Shown: in pieces, positions 38,819 through 50,689 of the stretch
Layout: the number at the start of each line of letters is the position of its first letter
How positions within the stretch are numbered: the stretch's first letter is position 1
Source: Dromiciops gliroides
Taxonomy: Eukaryota; Chordata; Mammalia; Microbiotheria; Microbiotheriidae
Assembly (NCBI RefSeq): GCF_019393635.1
Contig: NC_057861.1
Span: 302,085,468-302,149,467 of the forward strand
DNA length: 64,000 bases
Reading direction: 5' to 3'
Translations under genes and position numbers: made by a program
The notes under the pieces: model-generated
Database searches by the model: none
Seen by the model: the letters and a program-made list of their open reading frames with translations, nothing else
What the model was told of the DNA's origin: nothing

Positions 38819-39833
38819 AGGCCTCATTTCTAAAACATATAGGGAACTAAATCAAATTTATAAGAATGCAAGTCATTCCCCAATTGATAAATGGTCAAAG
38901 GATATGAACAGGCAGTTTTCAGATGAAGAAATCAAAGCCATCTATTGCCATATGAAATAAATGCTCTAAATCACTATTGATTAGAGAAATGCTAAATAAA
39001 AACAATTCTGAGGTACCACCTCACACCTATCAGGTTGGCTAATATGACCAAAAAGGAAAATACTACATGTTGGAGAAGCTGGAGATAAATTTGGAACTAT
39101 GCCCAAAGGGCTATAAAGCTGTAAATATGTACCCTTTGACCCAGTAATACTGCTCTCAGTTCTCACAGATCATAGAAAAGGGAAAAGGACCCACATGTAC
39201 AAAAATATTTATAGCAGCTCTCTTTGTGGTGGCAAAGAATTGGAAATCAAGGGAATGCCCATCAATTGGGGAATGGCTGAACAAGTTGTGGTATATGAAG
39301 GTAATGGAATATTATTGTGCTCTAAGAAATGATGAACAGGCAGATTTCAAAAAAACCTGGAAAGACTTATGTGGACTGATACCAAGTGAAGTGAGCAGAA
39401 CCAGGAAAACATTGTACACAGTAATTGCAACATTGCACTGCTGAGAAGAGCAGAGTCTATCACAGTTGATCATCACACAATGATCCAAGACAATTCCAAA
39501 GAACTCATGATAAAAAATGTTCTCCATATCCAGAAAAAAGAATTGTACATTCTGAATGTAGATTGAACCATATCGTTTCTACTTTTTGGCAACTTTTTTT
39601 CTTGTTTTGGTGTTTCCCCTTTGTGGTCTGATTCTTCTTTCACAATATAACTAATGCAGAAATATGTTTAATGTGATTGTACAGATATAACCTATATCAG
39701 ATTGCTTTCTGTCTTGGGGAGAAGGGAGGGAAGGGCAGGAGGGAGAAAAACTTGGAACTAAAAGTCTTATGAAAACAAATGTTGAAAACTATCTTTACAT
39801 GCAACTGGAAAATAAAATAATTTTATGATAAAA
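38819..39833 (+). mobile_element. L1 3' end, head-to-head with the inverted 5' half
   Basis: The ORF2 end and 3' UTR read toward the right and finish with 'aaaataaaataattttatga' plus A's at about 39830. It abuts the 5' terminus of the minus-strand L1 at 38818. That is the arrangement expected from twin-priming during L1 insertion. Confidence 0.75.
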
Positions 39834-39933
39834 AAGCAGTCATCTGCACTCAGCACATATATAGAATCATATAAGTACAATCAAGAGCTTCCAGAGACAC
39901 TAGTAAAGAACCAAAAGTGGGATCTCCAAGACA

Positions 39934-41600
39934 TGCAGTATGGATATCCTTGTAAGGAAGAGCCATATATGCTTCACTTAAAGTTCATATAGTCACCATT
40001 TTAAACTTATTAGCATTTTCTTCACAAGCACTGCAACCATTGAATAATGCTAGTTAGAACAAAGAAGGCTCCTTGCCCTATGTAACCCACATGTACAAAT
40101 ATGAGAGGGGAATGGGAGGGAAGGCATGGGAATTCAAAGAAATTCAGTGCCAGCCTGCCATAAGTAAGTTTCCTTTAAATAAATTCTCTTTCACACTGGA
40201 ACAGCTAACCTCTCTTTTTGGTATTGAGTTTTCATTTTGGTTTGGTGGCATTACTCACCCGAGCCCTAGCTGTACCCCATAAGTGGCATAGTTACCATGA
40301 TACCATAGAGACTTGGGATGTCCAGGAGGGAGAAGGTGATAATCCAGAGAGATCCCTGGGTGGCCACAGTCATTCATGTTGTATGCTGATGTCCATCCTT
40401 CTGGACAGTTGTGAACTATGAATATGTGGTACTCCCCAAAACTGCCTGAGGGTCTAGAACAGCTATTAGCCAAACAGGGGATCCCAATATTGGGAAGGGA
40501 CAAGGAGGGCTCAGTTTGGTGCCTTGGTGAGGTGGGTCCCTCCTCACTGCCTTAAAAATCTCCCATGGGATGGTTCTTGAGCTAGGATCTAGGAAGAAAA
40601 AGTGAAAGTATCAGATCAGAATACAAAAGAAAAAAGATGTGTATAGTTTTAAAGGGGATTTAATCAAAGTCCACCAGAGGGATATGTATATAGAAGGGAA
40701 AGTGAGAAAATTTAAGTAAGTAGGAATAAGAGCAGTTAAAAGAAGAAAGTTATCTGTTTCTCCCTCCCTCCCTCTCATAGCTGAATGCGGGGGTGGGGTT
40801 GAACAATAGGGAGTTTAAGAGTAAACAGTTCAGTAGTAGTTTTAAAAGGAAAGAAAGGGAGAAGTGTGTTTAAAGAAGAAAATATTTTCAACAAATAGGA
40901 AGAAAAGTTGTATTCCAAGGTCAGTGCTCTATCCATTGTGCTATTTAGCCATATCTCATTAACTTTGAAGAAAAATTGGAACAATTTTTATTCATTGAGA
41001 TGCTTCTTCTGTATGAAGAATGTAACTATGTATTATGTTACAACATTTGTGTTTCACTTTTTAATATTTAATATCCCACAAATGGGCAATGTCGGAAGGA
41101 GAATTTGAACCCAGTTCCTGTCTACATCCAGTGCTCCTTCACTGTCTCCATCCATACAAAGCCCTTTAAGACTTTTTTTTTAAATAGGCTCTGGACTATA
41201 CACCTGATTTTAAACCTTCAGAAATATACTTTATCCACTGGACCACCTAGCTGCCCCCTAAAGTAGTGGCCCTGGATTCAGGAGGACCCGAGTTCAAATC
41301 TGGCCTCAGACACTTGATACTTACTAGCTGTGTGACCCTGGGCAAGTCACTTAATTTTTTTTTTTCCCTCAGGGCTATGAGGGTTAAGTTTCCCTAGAAG
41401 GCCACATCCTTTTGAAAGTAAAAATGAAGCTTTCCCTCCCATGACTTGTACGTGGGGAAGGTCTTGAATGAATCATTGATCCCAGAGATAAGGTTATAGA
41501 CTAGACAAACAAGTGCTCACATCCATTAGTGAGCTCAGAGATAAATAACGGAATATAGTAGCTCTTCTTGCCTTGGAAATCTACAGACAGAAAGCCTATT
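39934..41600. other. A1-specific stretch, unassigned
   Basis: It does not align by eye with the equivalent part of A2. Frames at 40073-40503 on both strands show no domain. MIR-like pieces are present near 40915 and 41095. Confidence 0.4.
41230..41360 (+). mobile_element. CORE-SINE, disrupted at its 5' end
   Basis: 'agtggccctggattcaggag' through 'gggcaagtcacttaa' is clear. A reversed SINE head ('ggaccacctagctgcccc') lies immediately left, giving two fragments in opposite orientation. Confidence 0.75.
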
Positions 41601-42944
41601 TTTGTTTGGTTTTTGGTTTTGTTGGTGTTTTTTTTTTCTTACTGGGAGCTTTTAATCAAGCAGAGACAAGACAGATTATTATATTAAAGAGAGGAACTAC
41701 TTGTGTATGGTTTGTGTGATTGGGTGCCAGTAGGGAGTTGTCTGTTCTCGGTTCCAGGATCACTCACAGAATTTTGGAGTAGGAAAGATTTCAATAGCCC
41801 TCTAGTACAATGTCTTGTACCAGGAACATGACTAATCACAACTCCAAATTTATAACCCAGATATCTTGATTAAGCATCAAGAGCTACCTTTTTCTGAGTC
41901 TCTAGATGAAGATTAACTCTTTCAACTCCTAAACATTTTACTTTCTTAGAAAAGATTCCTAGAGCAGTAGACCTCCTGTGGGGTATGACCCTTGGTCTCC
42001 ATATCCTAAGCTATTTTCTCTCTAATTATATGGTGAGAATTAACACACAAAAGGGTCATTGACCCTTTGGGGCTTGCCATAAAATTGTTTTGGCTCACTG
42101 GGAAGGTTTTGGATGGATATTATGGGAAATGTCAAGACTATTTACTACCTACTATCTTAAAGGGAACATAAAAGAAGTCAGACAAGCCATCTCAAATATT
42201 TTGATGCCACATTATAGTTACAGCAGAACCGATTCCAGTGGCCTTCCAATGCAATTTCTTGAACTTATCTGGAACATTCTGCCTTCTGTAGATCATAGTC
42301 CAAGGGCTTTATGGATTCTCCCTACCTATATGCCTATTAGGTAGACATAAGAGTACATCCTAGCCTTTCTAAAGTGTGTAAAAAATTGAGGGAATTTAGG
42401 CCAGCAGCAGACATTAATGGGGGAGGGGAGCTTAGGAATAGAGAGACAGGAGGACAGAAATAAGTTTCTATACTAGCCCCCAGCTGCCAGAGTGCAAGGC
42501 TTTCTGGCAGCTATATGTTCAATGGTCTTGAATATTAGCATAATCTGGTGAAACAGTAGTTGGGGCTAAAAGGTTTCATGTTCGTTTGTATTCATCCAAA
42601 AATTAACTCATTACCTCAGAGGTTAGAAAAGTTGTTCTTATCTCTCAGCTTAGCCATTAGAATGAAAATGCCCAGGTAGCTGGCCTGAATTCTTTGGGGG
42701 TCAAAAAGGAGCTAGAGGGAGAAGTATCATGAAAAAACTAAATAAAGATCTAGACACAAGCCATCCTCAGCTATACAAGGCAACACTAAAACATGGTGCT
42801 CTGTGTAACACCACTGGTTCGGTTTAGGTCTGGTATGAAACAAAGGGCTTATGGTAGAGAGGAAGGGAGCCAGTTGTCTCCACAAATACTATCAATCTAA
42901 TGCATATAGATTGACCTCACCCACCTTCTATCCTTTGTGTCTTT

Positions 42945-43555
42945 TGAAAATATTGGGGGAAGCCTGTCTCTGTTCTAAGTTATTGGGGAACTTAGCTAGG
43001 GTTTCTAATATACTGCTACTTTTAAATTAATGGCTGTTGTGCCACTTTGGGCATTAAGCATTTATTAATCATATTAAATGTTAGTAGAGAGAGAGCACAT
43101 GGCTCTGAATTAGAGTTCAGAAGCCTTCCATTACCTAGAGCTGGGGGGGGGGGAGGGGAGAGAAGGGAGAGGAGGGAGAAAACAGATAGCTGCCTCCTTC
43201 AGTGTGCCAGGCCAAGTGAGTGTAAACCTCTTGCTGTCCAGAGGACAGGAGGCCCTTAACACACTGTTCCAAGCTAATTGGTAAGCATCATTCAGATCCA
43301 TTGGTTTATTGGAACTGAGGGTGGTCCATATTAAAATGAGCAATGCTGGGCTGAGCTCCAGGTCTAGTGAAACACAAACCCACTTGAGGGCAAAGGCTTT
43401 CAGGTAGGTGTGGTTTTTATTTTCTACTGAGTTAATCTGATCTCTCATTCTGATTCTGGGCTGGCTCTGAGAAATCAGCCAGAGTTCCCAAGTGAGGGTG
43501 TGTGTCTCTGGGTCCCCCCCAAAACCCATCATTACTGATCATTTTCTCACACTTT
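42945..43555. mobile_element. Insertion in A1 absent from A2, LTR-like
   Basis: It is flanked by 'cttttgaaa' on both sides (about 42944 and 43553), a candidate 9-bp target duplication. Part of it ('aagctaattggtaagcatca', about 43270) resembles 30124-30200, so it belongs to a dispersed family. It contains a G/A-rich tract at 43142-43180. Confidence 0.45.
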
Positions 43556-43984
43556 TGAAATTGGTCTTAGCTCTTTGAAACCATATCTTCATTCTTGGTT
43601 CTACCAGCTTCACTTACTATAACCAGCCCTATCTTCCTATAGGGTCAACCAGGGCCCAGGAATGAGGCTATCTTCAGATCCTGGTAGAAGTAAGGCTCAT
43701 GAGGGTCCTCATTGGTACAAGGGGATTCAAACAATGGGGACACATTCAGGTACTCAAAATAAGACCCATTTGGTGAAGACAAAGATGGTTACAATCCCTC
43801 AGAAGTAGAGGTCCTAGTTTTGGGGATTAACTGTTGCAGCCCAAGAACAAAAGAGCTGGTTTGAGTGCGTCATTGAAAGGCATCCACCAGCTTGCCCCAA
43901 TGCTTTAGATGAAGTACAGAAGATAGTTGCCCGGGTGTTCATTTAGAAAAAGTACAAAACTAGCAGGATGTTTGTTAGTTTTAT

Positions 43985-44142
43985 TTTTGTTTGTTTTTGG
44001 TTTTTTCCAGGGCAATGAGGGTTAAGTGACTTGCCCAGGGTCACACAGCTAGTAACTGTCAAGTGGCTGAGGCTAGATTTGAACTCAGGTACTCCTGAAT
44101 CCAGGACCAGTGCTTTATCCACTGTACCACCTAGCTGCCCCC
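43985..44142 (-). mobile_element. CORE-SINE in A1
   Basis: Flanked by tgttagttttat at 43973-43984 and 44143-44154. The A2 paralogue (about 59480) lacks it. Confidence 0.9.
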
Positions 44143-44775
44143 TGTTAGTTTTATACAAAGGGTTTAACCATTTTTTAAAAGTGGCTTTTATGTTTCTGTG
44201 CTAAAATAAAAAAGTGGTCTTGGCAAAAGATTCCAACCAAGGTGACCATCTGGAAAATAAGGAAAAACAGGGCTCTTATCAGCAATCTCAGATGTCTTAA
44301 GTGACAGGCAGAGGTATAACCATTTTCTATGCCAAAACGTAAGCCCCTGGAGTAAGTCACCTAGGGGCTTCCTGTATTTGTAGTTCTGCTCTACTCAGTT
44401 ACAGACTATGTATAGGTTCCTGATATTCCATTGTTTGAGTTGGGGAGAAATGGCAGCAGCAGCAAGCCGTATAGCCTAGCTCTTCTGACATGTCATCTAC
44501 AAAGATCTAGAAAGTAGACCAGACTAAGTCCTAATGAGGAAATTTAAAAAACAAAATAAAACATCACAGTGCTTCTTTTCTAGCTCAGGTTGGCTTAAGA
44601 TGACAGGGGTCTGAAGAAACTGGGGAAAAGGGTCTGTCCAAGAACATGTGACATGAGAAACATTCCAGCACTCAGTGACTGAATGTTGTAAGAAAATGAA
44701 CTTTGCCAATGCCCAAAGGCCCCAGATTGATTTGGACTGATTGCATTGACTGACTTGAAGTCAGCAAATTCAATC

Positions 44776-44996
44776 ACTCTCAAACAAGAGAGTAGTGGTA
44801 TCAGGCCCTGAAACTGCATGCAGAAGAAAAACTAGATAAAACCAATGAAGAAATTGCGCAGGTTTGAGCAAAAGCTAAAGCTGAGAGCGCAGCTCTCCAT
44901 GCTGGCCTCAGAAAAGAGCAAATGAAAGTGGAGTCTCTAGAAAAAGCCCTTCAGCAGAACCAAAAATTAAAGAACTGAAAAATCTGTCATCTGATT
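44776..44996 (+). pseudogene. TACC1: TACC1 C-terminal coiled-coil fragment, broken
   Basis: Translation from about 44799 gives YQALKLHAEEKLDKTNEEIA, then AKAKAESAALHAGLRKEQMK and VESLEKALQQ. This is the end of the TACC coiled coil and closest to TACC1 among TACC1-3. TACC proteins bind microtubule-associated partners through this region. It is non-functional: an in-frame TGA lies at 44865-44867, there are frameshifts near 44790 and 44955, and the match stops around KIC-L-I short of the true end. No intron interrupts the roughly 200 matched bases, so a processed copy is likely, but neither a poly(A) tail nor a target-site duplication is visible. It lies in duplicate unit A1; I cannot find it at the equivalent place in A2. 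Confidence 0.8.
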
Positions 44997-45169
44997 TGAC
45001 CTATCTAAAATTGGTTGGAACTCTCTTCACCCTGCCACATGTCTATGCTTCTTGCCCTTTCAATCTTAAGGCAGATTTGAGACCCCAGGTCCCAGAACCT
45101 CTGCATAGGCCTGATCACATTTGCTTTACACAAAGGCTCCAAGCTTCAGAGAGGACTATTCATGGCTTT

Positions 45170-46800
45170 CTAATTCTAATCTTATTTGGACATGAAGAAA
45201 ACAGTCCCAAAGAGGGAAAATGACTTGCCTAAGGCCACACAACTGGAAAAATAGATGCACTCTGCATCTATAGCTAATCTCATTGAATAGTTTTTCTATT
45301 TTTAAAAATAGTTCCCAAGAACCATTGGGGGGGGCGGGGAGAAGAACCACCCAAAGAAGAGACGTACATTGGGGGTATGAAGAGAATACACCACTTGTGT
45401 CACTTGCCCCGACTGTCCCACTTCTTATGTCTTCTCATTTCCTGTCCTGGGAATTGCTTAAACAGCCAAGTCAAAAGAGCAGATGGCCCTAGAAACAACA
45501 CATGGAGAGATAGAGGCTCATGTGAAGGGGCGGGGGGGGGGGGAGCTCTGAGCTGAAGGGGTTCTTCTTACCTTTTAATTCCCCCTTCTAGTAGATGGGA
45601 AGACTTGCTAGACTAGCAGCCAATGACCTCTGCTCCTAGAAGGTCAATACTAGGGAGCTTTTGAAGATGACCTCTTCCCTGACAGTCAGACAAGAGAAAG
45701 CTTAGTCTAAACTCAAATTTTGTCTTGGAAGACAATGGACTTTACTACCAGAGCCAAGGTAAGTTTCAGAAAGTTCTCTTCACCCTGGAGAAGAGGTAGG
45801 AAACTTTTGAGGAGGCTCACATTGTGTCTGAGGACAGTCACCACAGCATCTAGGCCACAGGCAACATCACCAAATCTTACTCCTGGCCAAGGACCACCCT
45901 CCAATCCTGGCAGTGAATGAAGGAATGTAAGAAATGCCAGGAGGACAGGTTAGCAGAGCTGAAAGCCCAGAATGCTAAGGCAAAGAAGCAAAGGACGAGC
46001 CCTTGGTACCCGAGACAGAATTCCCCTCAAAACCTAAGAGGGAATGGTTCCTGGAACCTTGGAAGGAAGAGCCCATGGCACCTCAAGTTACGAGGACACC
46101 CCCTTGATCACCCAAGATGGAGCTCCTAGCACCAGCTCCCACAGTAGCCCCGAAGAAAACACCAACAACCCAGGCCAGAGGTCTGTTCCATGTCAATCTT
46201 CACCTTCTGGGGCCCATGCAGCTGATGTCCAGAGGTACTTCCTTTCACCTGATGGGTTGAGGCTCCCTTTATGAAGATCTGATCTCCCAAGGAGACAGCT
46301 GGGCAGGTTCTCAGGTTGGACAATCCATTTGGCTTCACAGAAAGGATCATCAGAACTCAGAGTAATGAATTTGTCCAAACAGCTAAATTATATTTTGATA
46401 ATGCAGACAAATCTCCAGTGTGACCTTGTAGTTAAATATCACCACCAGGCATATGGGCTTCTTGAAGAGACCAGTACCTTTGTGAAGAGGTTTTACATGC
46501 TGGTGGTGAAAAGGAACACTGGCTTCAAAGACAGTATTCCTCCCACTTGAGCACACTGCCTCAGGTTGAAGTAAGCTGTACCTTCAAAAGTAATCTTAGT
46601 CATATGTAACAGATACAGACAGGCCATTAGTCCTAGAGCATCATCTGACAGAACAAGTACTAGGAGCAAGTCATCATGCATACAAAATGCAAGGCGGATT
46701 GTGGCAACCATGGCAAGCAACATTCTCTACATTCATTAATCATAATCTGTAGCACATCTAAGGGTGTGGGAAGGAAGTGCCTGGGGACTTGACAAGTAAG
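45170..46800. other. Unassigned segment between A1 and U1
   Basis: It has no recognised repeat apart from a short SINE remnant just downstream. Several short frames lie on the plus strand. One at 45917-46129 opens MKECKKCQEDRLAELKAQNA. Another stretch around 46310-46550 reads GFTERIIRTQSNEFVQTAKL, YFDNADKSPV, then after a break VVKYHHQAYGLLEE. These look protein-like but are broken and I cannot name a parent. A decayed gene or processed pseudogene is possible; chance is not excluded. Confidence 0.4.
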
Positions 46801-46865
46801 CAAGTGTTTCAACATCTACCTCTGGAAAGTAGACAAAGATATGCTTCAGATAGAGCAAGATTCTC

Positions 46866-46925
46866 TTTTTTTTTCTTTTTGCAGGGCAATGAGGGTTAAG
46901 GGACTTGCCCAGGGTCACACAGCTA
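46866..46925 (-). mobile_element. CORE-SINE 3' fragment
   Basis: Only 'gcaatgagggttaagggact' to 'cacagctaga' remains. It is absent from U2. Confidence 0.75.
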
Positions 46926-47654
46926 GAGCAAGTATTCTCAACCTGGGCTCCGCGAACTTTATTTCTGCAACATTTTGATAATTATGTTTTTACATAATTG
47001 GTATCCTTTGTAATCCCACATATATCCTTGTATGCATTTCATCTTAATGTTGGGGTCTCAGGCTTAATTCCCTTGACGGAAGTTGAGGATCGGAGATGAT
47101 TAATCATCGACACATCAGCACCATGTTATGTGTGATAAACTATGTGCACTTTATTATCCAGGATAGCTCAGTATTTATAGCAGAAAGCCATAAAGAAATC
47201 AAATAGAGTATCTGCTAGAATAATTCTAAGAGAACAGGAATAATTTTTCAACCCTTCAGCCTTGACCTGGCAGAATTTGTTCCAGGCTAAAGCAGAGCAA
47301 GGTTTGTACAGCTGAGTCTTTGGATCCCTGGGAGGCCAGCCAAGCATTGTCTCAGGAATTCAGGCCTTGAAAACAAAGTTTCCTAGGACACTTGCTGCCT
47401 CAGTGACCACGGCCCAAGCCTGGGGAGGGGGAACTCAGACGGTGACAGAGCCTTCTGGATTTGTCACATCTTAATATGTATGAAATATTCTGAGAAAATT
47501 CAGAGGCCAAAAATGAGAGTGCTGCAGGAGTCCATGATTAATAGGGAGGTTAAGAATCATGATCTAGAACATTTTCTTGAGTTTGAAGTCTCCAATTATC
47601 AGGGCCCTCCCAAATGAAAAATGTTTCTTTGAACAGGATGTGTTAATGCATCAG

Positions 47655-47835
47655 CCAACACATATGTTTCTCTCCATTTTGAATATTGAGGGATGCATTT
47701 GTTCTGGAAGAAATCCTTCCCCTTAAGTCATGACATTTCACTCAAGTATGAATTCTGTGATGTTGAATAAACTGTGCATTCAAGCAAAACACCTTCATAT
47801 CTATTCATTATGTTCATATGGTTTCTTGAAGTACC
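47655..47835 (-). pseudogene. Relic of a C2H2 zinc-finger gene (copy in U1)
   Basis: This is the paralogue of the relic at 51895-52092. The minus strand reads KKPYEHNE, then several stops, with F-A..HSLFN corresponding to the finger core. It is more decayed than the U2 copy, and the HTGEK linker is no longer legible. The call rests mainly on its alignment with the U2 copy. Confidence 0.55.
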
Positions 47836-47940
47836 CCCACCCCTTGCTCCACAAGACAAATTCAGTGGTTGAAATAAAACTTCCACATGCCCTAGCCTCT
47901 AGCAATCCAATAATCTTTCTTCTTAAAAATATCTTCTCTC

Positions 47941-48789
47941 GAAGGGAAGAGGACCCACATGTACAAAAATATTTATAGCTGCTCTTTTTGTGGTGGCAAG
48001 GAATTGGAAATTGAGGGGTTGCCCATCAGTTGGGCAATGACTGAACAAGTTGTGGGATATGAACGTAATGGAATTCTACTGGGCTGCGAGAAACAAGCAG
48101 AAGTTCAGAGAAGCCTGGAAGGACTTGCATGAACTGATGATGACTGAGATGAGCAGAACCAGAAGAACATTATACACAGTATCATCAACATTGTGTTGAT
48201 CAACTGTGATACACTGGATTCTTCTCACCAATACAATGGTACAAGAAAATTCCAGGGGAGTCATAATGGAAAAGGCTCTCCAAATCCAGAAAGAAAAAAA
48301 AAAACTGAAATATGGATGCTGATTGAACCATACTATTTCTTTTGGTTTTGGTGCTGTTTTTCTATTTTGAGGTTTTTCCTTATTGCTCTGATACTTCTCA
48401 TAGCATGACTGATGCAGAAATGTTTAAATGTTGTTATGTATGTGTGTGTATATATTTATAACCTATATTGGATTGCCTGCTGTCTGGGGGAGGGAGGGAA
48501 GGGAAGGAGAAAAATTTGAAATTGGAAATCTTATGTAAACAAATGCTGAAAGCTACCTTTATATGTAACTGGAAATAATAAAATACTTTATTTTCAAAAA
48601 ATTTTTACGGGGCAGCTAGGTGGCACAGCGGATAGAGCACCAGCCCTGGATTCGGGAGGACCAGAGTTCAAATCCAGCCTCAGACACTTAACACTTACTA
48701 GCTGTGGGACCCTAGGGCAAGTCACTTAACCCCAATTGCCTCACTAAAAAAAAAAATAAATAAATAAATAAATAAATTTTTTTTTAAAG
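47941..48789 (+). mobile_element. 5'-truncated L1 with a SINE in its tail, inserted in U1
   Basis: It is flanked by aatatcttctctc at 47928-47940 and 48790-48802. The L1 ORF2 end and 3' UTR run to about 48608. A SINE (48609-48777) then sits at or in the A-rich tail. Unit U2 lacks the insertion, so it is younger than the duplication. Confidence 0.85.
48609..48777 (+). mobile_element. CORE-SINE at the tail of the U1 L1
   Basis: Complete element ending in (aaat)n. Confidence 0.85.
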
Positions 48790-50689
48790 AATATCTTCTC
48801 TCACACCCTCCAAGAAAGGGGTTAGAAATCAGCCTTCTGCAAATGTGGTTCCAAACCAAATGTTGCCTAGGGTTCTACCCTAGAGAGGGTTGTGCTTCTG
48901 CTAACTCTATGGATTTGGCTCCTACATGTTTGCTTCTCCTTTGCAGGAATGCCAAGCTCGCTGACCCTCCATTAAAATTATGGTAGAGATTCCAACCTCA
49001 CATTCTGGTCCCATTCTTCATTCTCTCTCCATGAGTCCCAAGAATCTCAGATAAATAAAATCCAAACATCTTTTGATGGTTTCCTGATCAGAGGCATAGC
49101 TCCTTGCTAAATTATAGGCAATAAACAACAAATAATAAACCCTCTCATCCACAGTCCTCAGCCCAAATAAAGGGAAAAGTTTAGCTTCCAAAAATAAAGC
49201 ACTTGAGTATCAGTGTTTTCCACCCCCAGGTTCAAAATGCTCTAAGTGAATATGCTTGAAAAAATCCTTCAGGAACACCGATACAATTAACTCTAATGAT
49301 GAATGGCAGAATAGATAATGGGAAGCACATCTCCCTAAAGGTACTTAATTTAATTCATGATCTAGTATAAAAAAAAAAAAACAAGAAGACTCCTAGTGTT
49401 ATGGAGAAGGCATAAATGAAGTAGAATAGGTTCTAGGTATAAAGATGATAGTTTTCTTTTGTTCAGTGCTTGGAATTATAAACTCTTAAGCCAAATGATG
49501 CAAGACCCAATGTTTTTATTCTTTTCCTCCTTCCCAAGCTAATTTAGTTATGAGCTTCAATGCCCTCGAGTGAGTAGTTGTCAGTTTTGGAGCCTACTTA
49601 AAGATTGAGGTTTTTGAAGAAAGATTCAGATCACAGGGCATGACACCCCCCCCCCCCACACACACACCATCCATGAATCTGTTTTTAAAAAGGATGGGGT
49701 TCATTTGTTCTGGAAAACTCCCCAAAACAATTATCTTCATATGCCAAGCCACTGAAAGGGGGCTTGAGTGGTCCACAATTCACTATACATCAGATTGGCT
49801 CTCAAATCTAGCCTGTATTGAGAGCCTTGCTTTTCCTGTGCCATTCTGAGATGACCAACCTAAGACAGCCCCCCCAAAGGGCTTCTCACAAGACTCAGTG
49901 TCAAGATTGGCCTCAAGTTCATTTAGGCATGTTTAAGACTTCCCACTTCCAAGATATTGAATGAAGGTAGAGATTCTTGGGCCATAAAGATGGGATGACA
50001 TTAATGGTCAAGCAGCCAAGAAGATGATTAGAAGAAATCATCAGGTTGGAGAACACAGCTTACACAGAAGAAGAATGAGGAAGAACCAAGATATTTGATA
50101 GGATACCTAAAGCTTTCCCTTTGAGAGTATTTTCAAATATTGAGGGAATGATGTCTTCCTTGTGTAAAGGGAGCCCTTTGTAGGGCTTTGCCAATTTCTA
50201 CCTTTGCAAAAATTACAGTCAAATCTCCACCCACCCCCTCCATGCAAAGAACTGGTTGTAAGCTTAAGTATAAATAACACAATTTAAGATTCCATTAAAA
50301 GAAAGCAATGCGCCAGCAACAAATGCAAGGTACTACTGTCTCTGATGACAGAGTGGTAAATGCCAGCCCATGAAAAAGACAAATGTTATTTCTCCTTTAT
50401 TCTATTTGATAAAACAAACCATTATGAGTAGACATTCATCCTTTATCACAGCCCACTCCTGCAATCCACCATGAAGACTCCATGTCACTTCATCCTAGCA
50501 AGTTTGAAGAGCTATTTCAGCAAAGTAGACAAAGGTAAACTTCAGAGAGCCAGTATTCTTAACCTGTGCTCCATGAACTTTATTTCTGCTACATTATGAT
50601 AACTATTTTTCTACATAATTGATTTCCTTTGTAATCCCATGTATTTTATTTTATACATTTAATCTTTACTTAATATTAGTTATATTTTG

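Larger units (their letters stand above)
39834..45160. repeat. Duplicated unit A1
   Basis: Colinear with unit A2 (54786-63265). Recognisable pairs are 39860-39930 with 54800-54870, 41640-41900 with 56640-56890, 41950-42340 with 58070-58470, 42400-42900 with 58530-58990, 43555-43960 with 59050-59450, 44160-44690 with 59500-60005, and 44985-45160 with 63085-63260. A1 alone has the TACC1 fragment, a SINE (43985-44142) and an insertion at about 42945-43555. Its left edge abuts an L1 tail. Its biological content is otherwise unrecognised. Confidence 0.75.
46805..50500. repeat. Duplicated unit U1
   Basis: Colinear with U2 (50505-54275). Shared blocks include 46815-47045 with 50510-50690, 47480-47600 with 51700-51810, 47620-47940 with 51870-52200, 48785-49500 with 52190-52835, and 49500-50500 with 53340-54275. 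Identity looks like roughly 75-85% by eye. U1 has its own L1 plus SINE insertion at 47941-48789 that U2 lacks. Apart from the zinc-finger relic I recognise no coding sequence in it. Confidence 0.75.

Noticed and set aside
45713..46556. Assignment of this block to clusterin or CLUL1
   Set aside because: A faint Cys-x-x-Cys and Tyr-His resemblance was considered, but the residues do not align over any useful length.
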